Made by a program: the position numbers and the translations under genes. A stretch of DNA of 64,000 bases, from contig NC_054741.1 of assembly GCF_018143015.1 (NCBI RefSeq), forward strand, positions 62,059,197-62,123,196. The letters are read 5' to 3'. The notes under the pieces are model-generated. The model was not told the DNA's origin. It did no database searches and was given only the letters and a program-made list of their open reading frames with translations. The DNA comes from Lytechinus variegatus. Lineage: Eukaryota; Echinodermata; Echinoidea; Temnopleuroida; Toxopneustidae. Below, piece by piece: positions 46,715 through 57,720 of the stretch. The number at the start of each line of letters is the position of its first letter. The first letter of the stretch is position 1.

Positions 46715-47520
46715 GATTATTTTTCAGGTTTTAACCAGTGGAGTCACTTTATAGGGAGCTTAAGATTTGTCACAAACTTTCTGTGACTCTTTTATTTTGA
46801 AAAAATTCTGTTTTGCACATATGCATGTGAGAGAAGGTGTATTTTTGCATAAGTGTATCACAATATTTTTACCAACATAAAAGAAGTTGCATCACAAAAG
46901 ATGCATCACATCTTAAGCTATCTATTCTGGCTTCTGGACCAGTTAATCATTACCAAAATCATAGAAAGTTCCAGAGTTTAATCCATAGGATTAAACTCAG
47001 TATTTTAAGGTTGAAGTGAAGTAGATTCTTAAATTTCAAGGACTCTGATATTGTACACCAGCCTTTATGTAAAAGGAAACTAGTAAAATGCAAAAGTGGC
47101 CTTTCAATCTCATGAATAGAGATATTTTACAATTCTATTTTGTCTGTATTTTGATGTAAGCAAGGGAATGCTTTCCAAAATATTAGAATTTACCACAGAA
47201 ATTTAGTAGTTTTAAATTGTTGTTATGATCATGTGGGTCCCTTTTTGCAAGATGATGACTCATTTCACAGTATGTTTTAGTGGACATATTTGTCCCCAAA
47301 ACATAAAAATATTGGGGTAAATTGTATCACAAAATATTCTTATTTTATACAAACCCAATTCAAGTAATAACTACCAATTTTGATGGTGAGATCCTATACT
47401 AAAATTCTACTGACAAAAATTTCAAATAGGTTAAGTGGTTTAACCGGAATTGAGATCTAAAAGTATATCAATCGATGAGTTAATGATGTGCTGGAAAAAG
47501 GTTCTGAAAAATTCCAACCT
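46715..47520 (+). other. 3' flank / untranslated region of the Rolling stone-like gene
   Basis: AT-rich sequence after the stop codon, presumably 3' UTR for some distance. No unambiguous polyadenylation signal was assigned. No gene is seen. Confidence 0.4.
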
Positions 47521-47563
47521 GGGGTACGTTTCATAAAGTACTTGTCAGACATTTTATCTGGAA
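47521..47563 (+). repeat. Truncated MITE end (GGGTACGTTTCATAAAG)
   Basis: It matches one end of the 20103-20258 MITE for about 40 bp, including ACTTGTCAGACATTTTATC. The other end is absent. Confidence 0.65.
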
Positions 47564-47713
47564 ATGAGATCTCAAAATTCTATATCAATCAACGATTTTG
47601 TGCTGTGCTGGAAAAAGATTTTGAAAAATTCTTACCCGGGATGAATTATATCTCTATTGTTGAGCAGGCATCTTTTATTCAATTTCAACTTCATTTACAT
47701 ATAAACATAGGCA

Positions 47714-47912
47714 GGGGCGGATCCAGGATTTTCCAAAGGGGGGGGGCACATTTTCCATAGGAAAAATTTGAAAACAAAAAGTCTTCACTTTCAAAAGGGA
47801 GGGGGAGACACTTCTGTTTTAGCAGTTTTTTTACACTACAAATTTTAACTGTGCCTCTCAAAAGGGGGTGGGGCACGGGCCGGCTTTGCCCCCCCCCCCT
47901 GATCCGCCCGTG
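47714..47912. mobile_element. Short MITE with GGGCGGATC inverted ends
   Basis: It starts GGGGCGGATCCAGGATTTT and ends CTGATCCGCCCG, with G-rich and C-rich subterminal tracts. It shares its termini with 57721-59645 and probably 15459-15820. The body is about 200 bp and non-coding. Confidence 0.75.
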
Positions 47913-48422
47913 AACATAGGAGTCTTTTACTGTGGAATTAAAAAATGTCTGACTTTTATAATTGTGTACAAGACTATGCAACTGCTGTGACAGATTGAGT
48001 TCTGTATTTTAAACAGAGATTCAGATGTTCCTTTTTTGCAGTATTTTATAGTTTTCTTTTATAGAAATACTGCAGGGTTTATGGAAAAATACCCTTTTAA
48101 TACTCGAAATGGTAATTTCATTGGAGAAACTTGTAAATACTATTCCTTTTCATCCCATATGCCTTTTTCGTCCCTCAAAATACATCAATTCTGTTTACAG
48201 GGGTCAGTATTCCTGGACATGATAAATCATGTATCATATTTACTATGTGTATGTAAAGATTTTTATAATCTTTTTCAGGATTGTATGCTTCTTGTTCATC
48301 AAATGATATTGAGACAATCATGTTTTGATATTGCAGTTAGAATTGGGAAAGAGGACTACATGTAAGTCGCCCAGAATATTAAAGAGTTTCATGAGTAAGG
48401 CCTTAGATAGCCTTAGGTTTTT

Positions 48423-49313
48423 GTCTCACCTGCGAAGCAAAGTGAGACTATAGGCGCCGCTTTTCCGACGGCGATGGCGGCGGCGGCGTCAACATCAAAT
48501 CTTAACCTGAGGTTAAGTTTTTGAAATGTCATCATAACTTAGAAAATATATGGACCTAGTTCATGAAACTTGGACATAAGGTTAATCAAGTATCACTGAA
48601 CATCCTGCATGAGTTTCACATCACATGACCAAGGTCAAAGGTCATTTAGGGTCAATGAACTTTGGCCGAATTGGGGATATCTGTTGAATTCCCATCATAA
48701 CTTTGAATGTTTATGGATCTGATTCATGAAACTTGGACATAATAGTAATCAAGCATCACTGAAAATTTTGTGCAAGTTTCAGGTCTCATGATTAAGGTCA
48801 AAGGTCATTTAGGGTCAATGAACTTTGGCCGAATCGGGGTATCTGTTGAATTACCATCATAACTTTGAAAGTTTATTGGTCTAGTTCATTAAACTTGGAC
48901 ATTAGAGTAATCAAGTATCACTGAACATCCTGTGCGCGTTTCAGGTCACATGACCAAGGTCAAAGGTCATTGAACTTTGGCCGAATTGGGTGTATCTGTT
49001 GAATTACCATCATAACTTTGAAAGTTTATGGATCTGATTCATGAAACTTGTACATAAGAGTAATCAAGTATCACTGAACATCCTGTTCGAGTTTCAGGTC
49101 ACATGATCAAGGTCAAAGGTCATGTAAGGTCAATGAACTTTGGCCATGTTGGGGTTTTTTGTTGAATAACCATCATATCTCTGTAAGTTTATTGGTCTAG
49201 TTCATAAAAAGTGGACATAGAGTAACCATGTATCACTGAACATCTTGTGCGAGTTAGAGTAGTATTCAAAGTCAGCACTGCTGCTATATTGAACCGCGTG
49301 ATGCAGGTGAGAC
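48423..49313 (+). mobile_element. Tandem-repeat element with DR1 motifs and GTCTCACCTGC ends
   Basis: The left end GTCTCACCTGC is mirrored by GCAGGTGAGAC at 49303-49313. The left end also folds on itself (GTCTCAC and GTGAGAC around GAAG). Inside are about four units of 153-163 bp, each with AACTTTGAAWGTTTATKG, a TATCACTGAACATCCTG-like block and GGTCAAAGGTCA. An exact AGGTCAAAGGTCA lies at 48632, 48795, 48957 and 49110. The 5' part holds a GGCGGCGGCG run. It is non-coding. Confidence 0.75.
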
Positions 49314-50527
49314 GGCCAGAGGCATTCCACTTGTTCTATATTGTGTAGTTTTGCAATATTCTGATTTTTTATTTAGATTTTGATACGGATTTATTTGGAT
49401 GTAATGAACTTATTAACCATGATATCACTACTGAAGAGTATTTTTAATATGTAATTAGGTGGTCTGTCATGAATATGACAGATCACCTATTATATTCGTC
49501 AGAATTTTCTTTATTTTTATTGCCAAAGCTAGTAACCACTTTATCTCAATATCGGGCCTGTCAATTTCCTTGATTTTCATGTCATGTATGGCAATCATTA
49601 TGGACATGCGAAACGAAACTTTTCAAGGTTATCAAATCATGATGACGTCATCTAGGCGCCATTTTGTGAAATTAAATGATTGATCATATCATCGCAACTA
49701 ATCATAAAAAATCATCCATATTTGCATCATATCAAGTTCAGGTGACAAGTCATCAGGACATGTCAACAGAGGTCATGCTAAGGTCACGACGCGCACGTAC
49801 GCGCGCGTCAAAATTTGAAAATTCTCCAAATCAACCGTGGTCAAGTTTGGGTACGTTTTAGGCCATTTTGAGCATGTCAAGAATTTGCGCGCGCACAGGT
49901 ATGCGTGCGCGTTCTTGCTCCTATCATCGCTATGCCTCTTCGAGTCGTCATTTATTTTATGTCTGTCCATTGTCCATGATCTTCTGATTAATTTGATACC
50001 TCATTCAGCCTCTTACGACCAATAATACCGGAATGCGCGTCCATTCAAATTTGCATTGCACGCGCGTGCAAACTCGCAAAATAAGTCATAAGTGGGCAAA
50101 AATATGCCTATATAAAATTCACTGTAGCTCTTCAGGGAGTCCGTTGACCCCCAATTTTTTTTTCCTATTCGAATAGAGTATGAATAGGAGATATGATTTC
50201 ATGACACATTTGACCCTTAAAAACACCGTGACGTCATCAAGATGGCGTCTGAACTAAAAATTAACGTTTTCTGTTTCATGATATCACCACACTCATGTAA
50301 ATTCATTCTAATTCCGTAAATATTGGTCTTTTCTCGCCAAATTTTCAATATGTTTTAGCTTAAAATGTATCCTTTAGGTAATATGTCCATTGGTTTATTT
50401 TAAAGCTTGTACTACTCTCAAAACTAGAATTTTTAGAGGTTTGTCATCATGCCAATTTTCTACTTGGAAAAATTTACATTGACAATAAGTTTCCCGTTTT
50501 GCACAAGCAGTTCGTCGAAAAGAATTG

Positions 50528-50592
50528 TGGTCGACTGGATAACGCACCTGACTGGTAATGCAGGGGCTGGTGGTTCAAACCTCGCTCGACTC
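50528..50592 (+). repeat. tRNA-like segment in unit 1
   Basis: GTCGACTGGATAACGCACC resembles an A box with D-arm, and GGTTCAAACCTC a B box. It is followed directly by TCGACTC and a T-run of over 20, which could end Pol III transcription. T-stem and acceptor pairing are poor, so it is tRNA-derived and not a functional tRNA gene. Confidence 0.6.
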
Positions 50593-51696
50593 TTTTTTTT
50601 TTTTTTTTTTTTTTAACCCTTTTTAGGTGGTCTGTCATGAATATGACAGATCACCTATTATATTCGTCAGAATTTTCTTTATTTTTATTGCCAAAGCTAG
50701 TAACCACTTTATCTCAATATCGGGCCTGTCAATTTCCTTGATTTTCATGTCATGTATGGCAATCATTATGGACATGCGAAACGAAACTTTTCAAGGTTAT
50801 CAAATCATGATGACGTCATCTAGGCGCCATTTTGTGAAATTAAATGATTGATCATATCATCGCAACTAATCATAAAAAATCATCCATATTTGCATCATAT
50901 CAAGTTCAGGTGACAAGTCATCAGGACATGTCAACAGAGGTCATGCTAAGGTCACGACGCGCACGTACGCGCGCGTCAAAATTTGAAAATTCTCCAAATC
51001 AACCGTGGTCAAGTTTGGGTACGTTTTAGGCCATTTTGAGCATGTCAAGAATTTGCGCGCGCACAGGTATGCGTGCGCGTTCTTGCTCCTATCATCGCTA
51101 TGCCTCTTCGAGTCGTCATTTATTTTATGTCTGTCCATTGTCCATGATCTTCTGATTAATTTGATACCTCATTCAGCCTCTTACGACCAATAATACCGGA
51201 ATGCGCGTCCATTCAAATTTGCATTGCACGCGCGTGCAAACTCGCAAAATAAGTCATAAGTGGGCAAAAATATGCCTATATAAAATTCACTGTAGCTCTT
51301 CAGGGAGTCCGTTGACCCCCAATTTTTTTTTCCTATTCGAATAGAGTATGAATAGGAGATATGATTTCATGACACATTTGACCCTTAAAAACACCGTGAC
51401 GTCATCAAGATGGCGTCTGAACTAAAAATTAACGTTTTCTGTTTCATGATATCACCACACTCATGTAAATTCATTCTAATTCCGTAAATATTGGTCTTTT
51501 CTCGCCAAATTTTCAATATGTTTTAGCTTAAAATGTATCCTTTAGGTAATATGTCCATTGGTTTATTTTAAAGCTTGTACTACTCTCAAAACTAGAATTT
51601 TTAGAGGTTTGTCATCATGCCAATTTTCTACTTGGAAAAATTTACATTGACAATAAGTTTCCCGTTTTGCACAAGCAGTTCGTCGAAAAGAATTGT

Positions 51697-51761
51697 GGTC
51701 GACTGGATAACGCACCTGACTGGTAATGCAGGGGCTGGTGGTTCAAACCTCGCTCGACTCT
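51697..51761 (+). repeat. tRNA-like segment in unit 2
   Basis: Apparently identical to the segment in unit 1, again followed by a T-run. Confidence 0.6.
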
Positions 51762-52865
51762 TTTTTTTTTTTTTTTTTTTTTTAACCCTTTTTAGGTGGT
51801 CTGTCATGAATATGACAGATCACCTATTATATTCGTCAGAATTTTCTTTATTTTTATTGCCAAAGCTAGTAACCACTTTATCTCAATATCGGGCCTGTCA
51901 ATTTCCTTGATTTTCATGTCATGTATGGCAATCATTATGGACATGCGAAACGAAACTTTTCAAGGTTATCAAATCATGATGACGTCATCTAGGCGCCATT
52001 TTGTGAAATTAAATGATTGATCATATCATCGCAACTAATCATCAAAAATCATCCATATTTGCATCATATCAAGTTCAGGTGACAAGTCATCAGGACATGT
52101 CAACAGAGGTCATGCTAAGGTCACGACGCGCACGTACGCGCGCGTCAAAATTTGAAAATTCTCCAAATCAACCGTGGTCAAGTTTGGGTACGTTTTAGGC
52201 CATTTTGAGCATGTCAAGAATTTGCGCGCGCACAGGTATGCGTGCGCGTTCTTGCTCCTATCATCGCTATGCCTCTTCGAGTCGTCATTTATTTTATGTC
52301 TGTCCATTGTCCATGATCTTCTGATTAATTTGATACCTCATTCAGCCTCTTACGACCAATAATACCGGAATGCGCGTCCATTCAAATTTGCATTGCACGC
52401 GCGTGCAAACTCGCAAAATAAGTCATAAGTGGGCAAAAATATGCCTATATAAAATTCACTGTAGCTCTTCAGGGAGTCCGTTGACCCCCAATTTTTTTTT
52501 CCTATTCGAATAGAGTATGAATAGGAGATATGATTTCATGACACATTTGACCCTTAAAAACACCGTGACGTCATCAAGATGGCGTCTGAACTAAAAATTA
52601 ACGTTTTCTGTTTCATGATATCACCACACTCATGTAAATTCATTCTAATTCCGTAAATATTGGTCTTTTCTCGCCAAATTTTCAATATGTTTTAGCTTAA
52701 AATGTATCCTTTAGGTAATATGTCCATTGGTTTATTTTAAAGCTTGTACTACTCTCAAAACTAGAATTTTTAGAGGTTTGTCATCATGCCAATTTTCTAC
52801 TTGGAAAAATTTACATTGACAATAAGTTTCCCGTTTTGCACAAGCAGTTCGTCGAAAAGAATTGT

Positions 52866-52930
52866 GGTCGACTGGATAACGCACCTGACTGGTAATGCAG
52901 GGGCTGGTGGTTCAAACCTCGCTCGACTCT
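52866..52930 (+). repeat. tRNA-like segment in unit 3
   Basis: Apparently identical to units 1 and 2. The fourth, partial unit stops before reaching this segment. Confidence 0.6.
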
Positions 52931-55073
52931 TTTTTTTTTTTTTTTTTTTTTTAACCCTTTTTAGGTGGTCTGTCATGAATATGACAGATCACCTATTATA
53001 TTCGTCAGAATTTTCTTTATTTTTATTGCCAAAGCTAGTAACCACTTTATCTCAATATCGGGCCTGTCAATTTCCTTGATTTTCATGTCATGTATGGCAA
53101 TCATTATGGACATGCGAAACGAAACTTTTTAAGGTTATCAAATCATGATGACGTCATCTAGGCGCCATTTTGTGAAATTAAATGATTGATCATATCATCG
53201 CAACTAATCATCAAAAATCATCCATATTTGCATCATATCAAGTTCAGGTGACAAGTCATCAGGACATGTCAACAGAGGTCATGCTAAGGTCACGACGCGC
53301 ACGTACGCGCGCGTCAAAATTTGAAAATTCTCCAAATCAACCGTGGTCAAGTTTGGGTACGTTTTAGGCCATTTTGAGCATGTCAAGAATTTGCGCGCGC
53401 ACAGGTATGCGTGCGCGTTCTTGCTCCTATCATCGCTATGCCTCTTCGAGTCGTCATTTATTTTATGTCTGTCCATTGTCCATGATCTTCTGATTAATTT
53501 GATACCTCATTCAGCCTCTTACGACCAATAATACCGGAATGCGCGTCCATTCAAATTTGCATTGCACGCGCGTGCAAACTCGCAAAATAAGTCATAAGTG
53601 GGCAAAAATATGCCTATATAAAATTCACTGTAGCTCTTCAGGGAGTCCGTTGACCCCCAATTTTTCCTCACTCGTCAATATACTCAATATCTCATTTGGA
53701 AATTGCTTAAATACCACAAAATTGCTTAAAAAATAAAAATTACACATTTTCGCAACATACGTCAACGTATTTATGCATATTTGACCGTATCTTCATTATT
53801 AGTGGTCAGTTTTCTCTCAAATTTTGATATGATGTAGTCGAAAAAATTCTCTACAAATAACGTGGAATAATTTTCACTTTTGACCACAGCATCAATGTGT
53901 TGTGACCTGTTTAAGTTTTTCCAAATTTTTTCTGGGCCTATTTTTTGAGAATTTTCTTAAGAAAATATTTTATTAATCAATTTTACGGTCTTCCTATAAA
54001 TTTCAAGCCAACTGGTTTTGCGTTTTTTCACGTAGGACATTTTTGTAATTTTTCCGGAACTTTTTAAGAGGTAATTTTAACATTGTAGAACATCATTTAT
54101 GTATTTTCTTTGTAAACGCTACAATATTGAAATGCTGTTGTGTTGAAAAATTTCATTCCGGACATTTTGTGGAAATTTCCGGATTTTTGTTTTATTCGCT
54201 TTTCACTAAATATAACATATAACAAATTTTCATATGCCTTCTGTAAAATAAAAAATTATGCAATTTACTTAAATACATATTTTCCCGAAATTTTGCGGGA
54301 AAATTGCCTGTATTTGAATCTTTCACCTGAATTTTTTCTAGTAAAATCATTAAGAAAGAATTTTCAATTAAAAGTTAAAGTCATACACAATTAATAAATG
54401 GATATTGAAAATTCTTGACGGAAAATATAATGTGAAATGTAACATTCCCCCCCCCAAAAAAAAAATATATTCCTTTCATCTAATACATGACTGATGAGTT
54501 TTGAAGTGAATGCTGTGAAATTGTAGCACTGTGAAATTTCTCATTAAAAATAATTCAAATTTAGCAAAAGTTTTGAATAAAAATATTTAAGATATTTTAG
54601 TTTTCAAAAAGTATCATGAATTTTCACGCATTCTGTGAATTTGATACCCACTGACATTGTGAAAATTCTTGCTTGTAATCTTAAAAGAAAAGTTGCTTAC
54701 TGAGTAAAGAATTTTAAAAAAGATTTTGCAAAAAAAAACATAAACTGTCGATTAAAAATGAGCTGCTCTGAAAATGAAGGCTCCTTTCATAGCGCAATTT
54801 CGGAAAGCCAATTTCTGAGTTGTTTTTAATGCATTTTACGTGCACCAAACTTCATTTTGTATTGCATTATCACCAACATATTTATAAACATCACGTTTGT
54901 CATCACACATTACAGAGTGAGTATTAAGCACCGGGAATTAGCAATGGTCAAAATTTACTCCCATGATGTCTATGATCAAGATTGTCTAATGATTTAGTTC
55001 ATACATTAGCCGACACCTAATGAAATTTCATGACAGACCACCTAATTCGTCCTAATGACGAATTAAAATCTAG

Positions 55074-56732
55074 TTTTAATCTTATACTTGTACATTTATT
55101 GGACTGAAGGCTAATTAATGCCAGACCATTCCATAAAATTTTGGTTTCAGACATCTATTTCATAACAAATAGATCATTGCTTTCTGACATTTTTATTTGC
55201 TAAATTATTGATAAGTCTAATGATAGAGAAATATTTTAATGTAAACTTTTTAATGACAGAACAAAGAATATATATATATTGTGTGTACATGTATATAGGT
55301 TAAAGCATAGATGCAAAGTATATTCTACTCATGTGTATTTGTGTTATTTGTATTGACATGCATGTATGTGCTATCATGTATCTATTTTTCATGTCTTCAA
55401 AAGATATCAATCACTGGGGATAAATTAGCAGCTGATTAAAGGCAAAGTTTACCTGCAACAAGGGAATACAAAAATTAGATGTAAATTAAGAAAGCAAATG
55501 TGATTCAAATGGTTAATGTGATGAAATGTGCACAGAATACATGTGGTAATACTTTAAGGGTATATTGTTTGATTAATAGCAGTTAATTGGTGCTTTTGGA
55601 AACAATTATTTTACAGCAATATTGATAAGTTTAGTATACAGCTATATAGATAAGTGACCCCTTTTATACATTTGGAGAGTTGGGCTGATATTTTTTTTTA
55701 AAGAAGTATGTAGTATTTTTATTTAAAAAAGCATTACTAACTTAGACACTGTGTGACATGGAATCTTTACTAAATTTGAATTGCAAAAAAAAAAGAAAAA
55801 GAAAAAATACAATCTCCATCCTTTATATCATTTTTGTATGTTTTCTGTTATAGTATCAACTGTGGTTTGAATTATTTTTATAGAGCCTTTCTTTGACCCA
55901 TTGTACATTGTTATAGGAGAAGGTCAGAATAACACCACCTAGGTTTTAATTAAAGCAGATAAATGAGATAAATAGTTAAAAAGAGGATTCAGTAGGACAA
56001 GATAAAGATATAGACAGAGTTATCAATTGTCAAAGTTTTGATTTTGTGATGTAATATGTGAATGAATGCCCCATAGCCCATGTAATGTGAATTTCATGAA
56101 TCCCCATTTTATCATAGGGCAAAATCATTTTCTGTTGTTTTTTTATAGAAAATTGTATTTTTAGGAGCTGCTCAGTTTCTCACCTGTGAGTCTGTGACAT
56201 CACCAAAATTGTAAAGATTATTATGAAATCTAATGGCTGCATGCTGCATTTCCTCTGAGGCAGGCCTATGTTCAGTGTTAAAAAAAAATAGGGAGGGGTT
56301 CGAGTTTGGCCATGCAGCCAGCATTGTCATGAAATGTTTGTGTGTGTGTGGGGGGGGGGGTTAATTTGAAGAAATTTTTTCATTTTTTGTTCAAATTCTT
56401 TGTAGAATGTGCCAATTCCAAATCATGTATGCTGTTTTACACACCAACGTATTATCCATGAAGTAGAATTTTTGATATGCAAGAAACCAAGAATCGATTT
56501 TGCCAATCATAACAAGATCAAAGCTTGAGCATCATGAACAAGATATATAATGAATTATTACACTGAATGATTATATAAATTTGCAGTTATTTGATTGTCT
56601 GTGTTTGTGCTCTGTGTTTGTGGGTCTGTCGATTCCTACCCCTCTTTTTTCCTCTCCCTCTCACCCTACTCCCCCCCCCCCCCATATATCAAATCCTCTT
56701 GCTTCAGCCAATTTCGAAATTTCTTGTTCCAG
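55074..56732. other. AT-rich intergenic stretch, no gene seen
   Basis: No supported coding region, RNA gene or transposon end. It contains short GT and G runs near 56340 and a poly-C tract near 56672. Confidence 0.5.
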
Positions 56733-57507
56733 GCTAGATATAAATATCTCAATAAAGTAAAATTTACAAAGCGAAATGAGAAAGATTTGATCAAAATCGG
56801 ATAACAGATAACGTTATTGAATTTTAAAGATTTGCATTATTCTGATGAAACAGTTCTAGGCATGCCTTTATGAATATTCATTAGGTGGGCTGATGATGTC
56901 ATGTCCCCATTTGTTCTTTTGTATTTTATTATGTGAAATAAGGTTTATTCAAATTGATTAGATGCATTAAAAAATTTATTGCCGCAACTTATTTCATCAT
57001 AATGGAGACGCATCATTTATACATAATTTCCTTCAGCAAGAAATTTGTCAAAATTGTGCTGCACTCAACCCAGGTGAGGTGAATGGGTACCTGGCAGGAA
57101 TTTGTTCCTTGAAATGGGTGTGCGCTGTAATCTTAGTAATTCCGGCTGCCAAGCTACACCTGGTAATATCAAAGTCCTTTGGAAGTGCATAGAGATATTA
57201 TACATAATTGTGATGTGCGCTATACAAGAACTGTTTATTATTTATTATACAAGTATGAAAAAATGAAGCATTTTTATGATTTCATGTAATAACATAAGAA
57301 AAAGGAAATTGAGGATGTGACATCATCAGCCCACCTAATGAATATTCATGACAATGCGCATATAACTGTTTTCACGAAATAAGTTGATAAACTTTAAAAT
57401 TCAAGAACTTCATTATTTGTAATCCGATTTTGATGATATCAGCATTTTGCTCTGTGAATTTTACTCCATTTGTTTAGATATAAATATTTTCTGCCTGGAC
57501 CATCCCT
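56733..57507. mobile_element. Long-inverted-repeat TTAA MITE, second copy, carrying a SINE
   Basis: It is homologous to 2115-2700, including AAAGATTTGCATT and TGAATATTCATTAGGTGGGC and the mirrored arm at 57325-57370. The right end GCCTGGACCATCCCT abuts TTAA (57508-57511); the left terminal bases have diverged. It is longer than copy 1 because of the SINE at 57025-57245. Confidence 0.8.
57025..57245 (+). mobile_element. SINE inserted in the TTAA MITE
   Basis: It has the same body as the SINEs at 23225 and 26310: CTTCAGCAAGAAATTTGTC, AGGTGAATGGGTACC and the GTGCGCTATACAAGAACTG tail. The tRNA-like head is absent. TTATAC occurs on both sides and may be the target duplication. Confidence 0.75.
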
Positions 57508-57720
57508 TTAATAGCACTTAGCTGGATGCAACATGACTTTTTTTCTCCTGAAAAGTCACGACATGATCATTCATAACCCTTTTCCAATACTCCGCCCTCA
57601 CGCAATTAGCAGCTTAAAGTATTTGAGAGACTTATCATCAAAGAAAAAAGGAAATGCTTCGTATTATATTGATTAATGTCGGTCTTGGATAGAGGAGAAA
57701 AAAGAAAGTAAGCTGATAAG

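Larger units (their letters stand above)
49457..53665 (+). repeat. Tandem array of a 1.17-kb unit (3.6 copies, near identical)
   Basis: Units start at 49457, 50625, 51794 and 52963; the fourth stops at about 53665. They differ by a handful of bases. Copies 1 and 2 read AATCATAAAAAATC where 3 and 4 read AATCATCAAAAATC, and the T-run lengths vary. Short open frames repeat in each unit but match nothing I know and are not called as genes. High identity implies recent duplication or homogenisation. Confidence 0.95.
49457..55073. mobile_element. 5.6-kb non-autonomous Helitron/Helentron-like element (candidate)
   Basis: The left end AGGTGGTCTGTCATGAA recurs inverted at about 55027-55046. It is followed by the 8-bp hairpin AATTCGTC/GACGAATT (loop CTAAT, 55044-55064), then AAAAT and CTAG|T. 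A subterminal hairpin followed by CTRR is the 3' signature of Helitrons. Inverted ends of which the right one is set inward resemble Helentron ends. The left end also forms a palindrome with ATGACAGATCACCT. The interior has 3.6 tandem copies of a 1168-1169-bp unit (49457-53665), then 1.4 kb of unique AT-rich DNA. No Rep/helicase frame is present, so it is non-autonomous. The superfamily is inferred. Confidence 0.55.

Noticed and set aside
50528-50592. A functional tRNA gene
   Set aside because: A and B box motifs are present but T-stem and acceptor stem do not pair properly and the T-run follows immediately; it is tRNA-derived.
49459-53531. Repeated short open frames in the 1.17-kb units as a gene family
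   Set aside because: They exist only because the DNA unit is tandemly copied; no signal, domain or codon bias supports translation.
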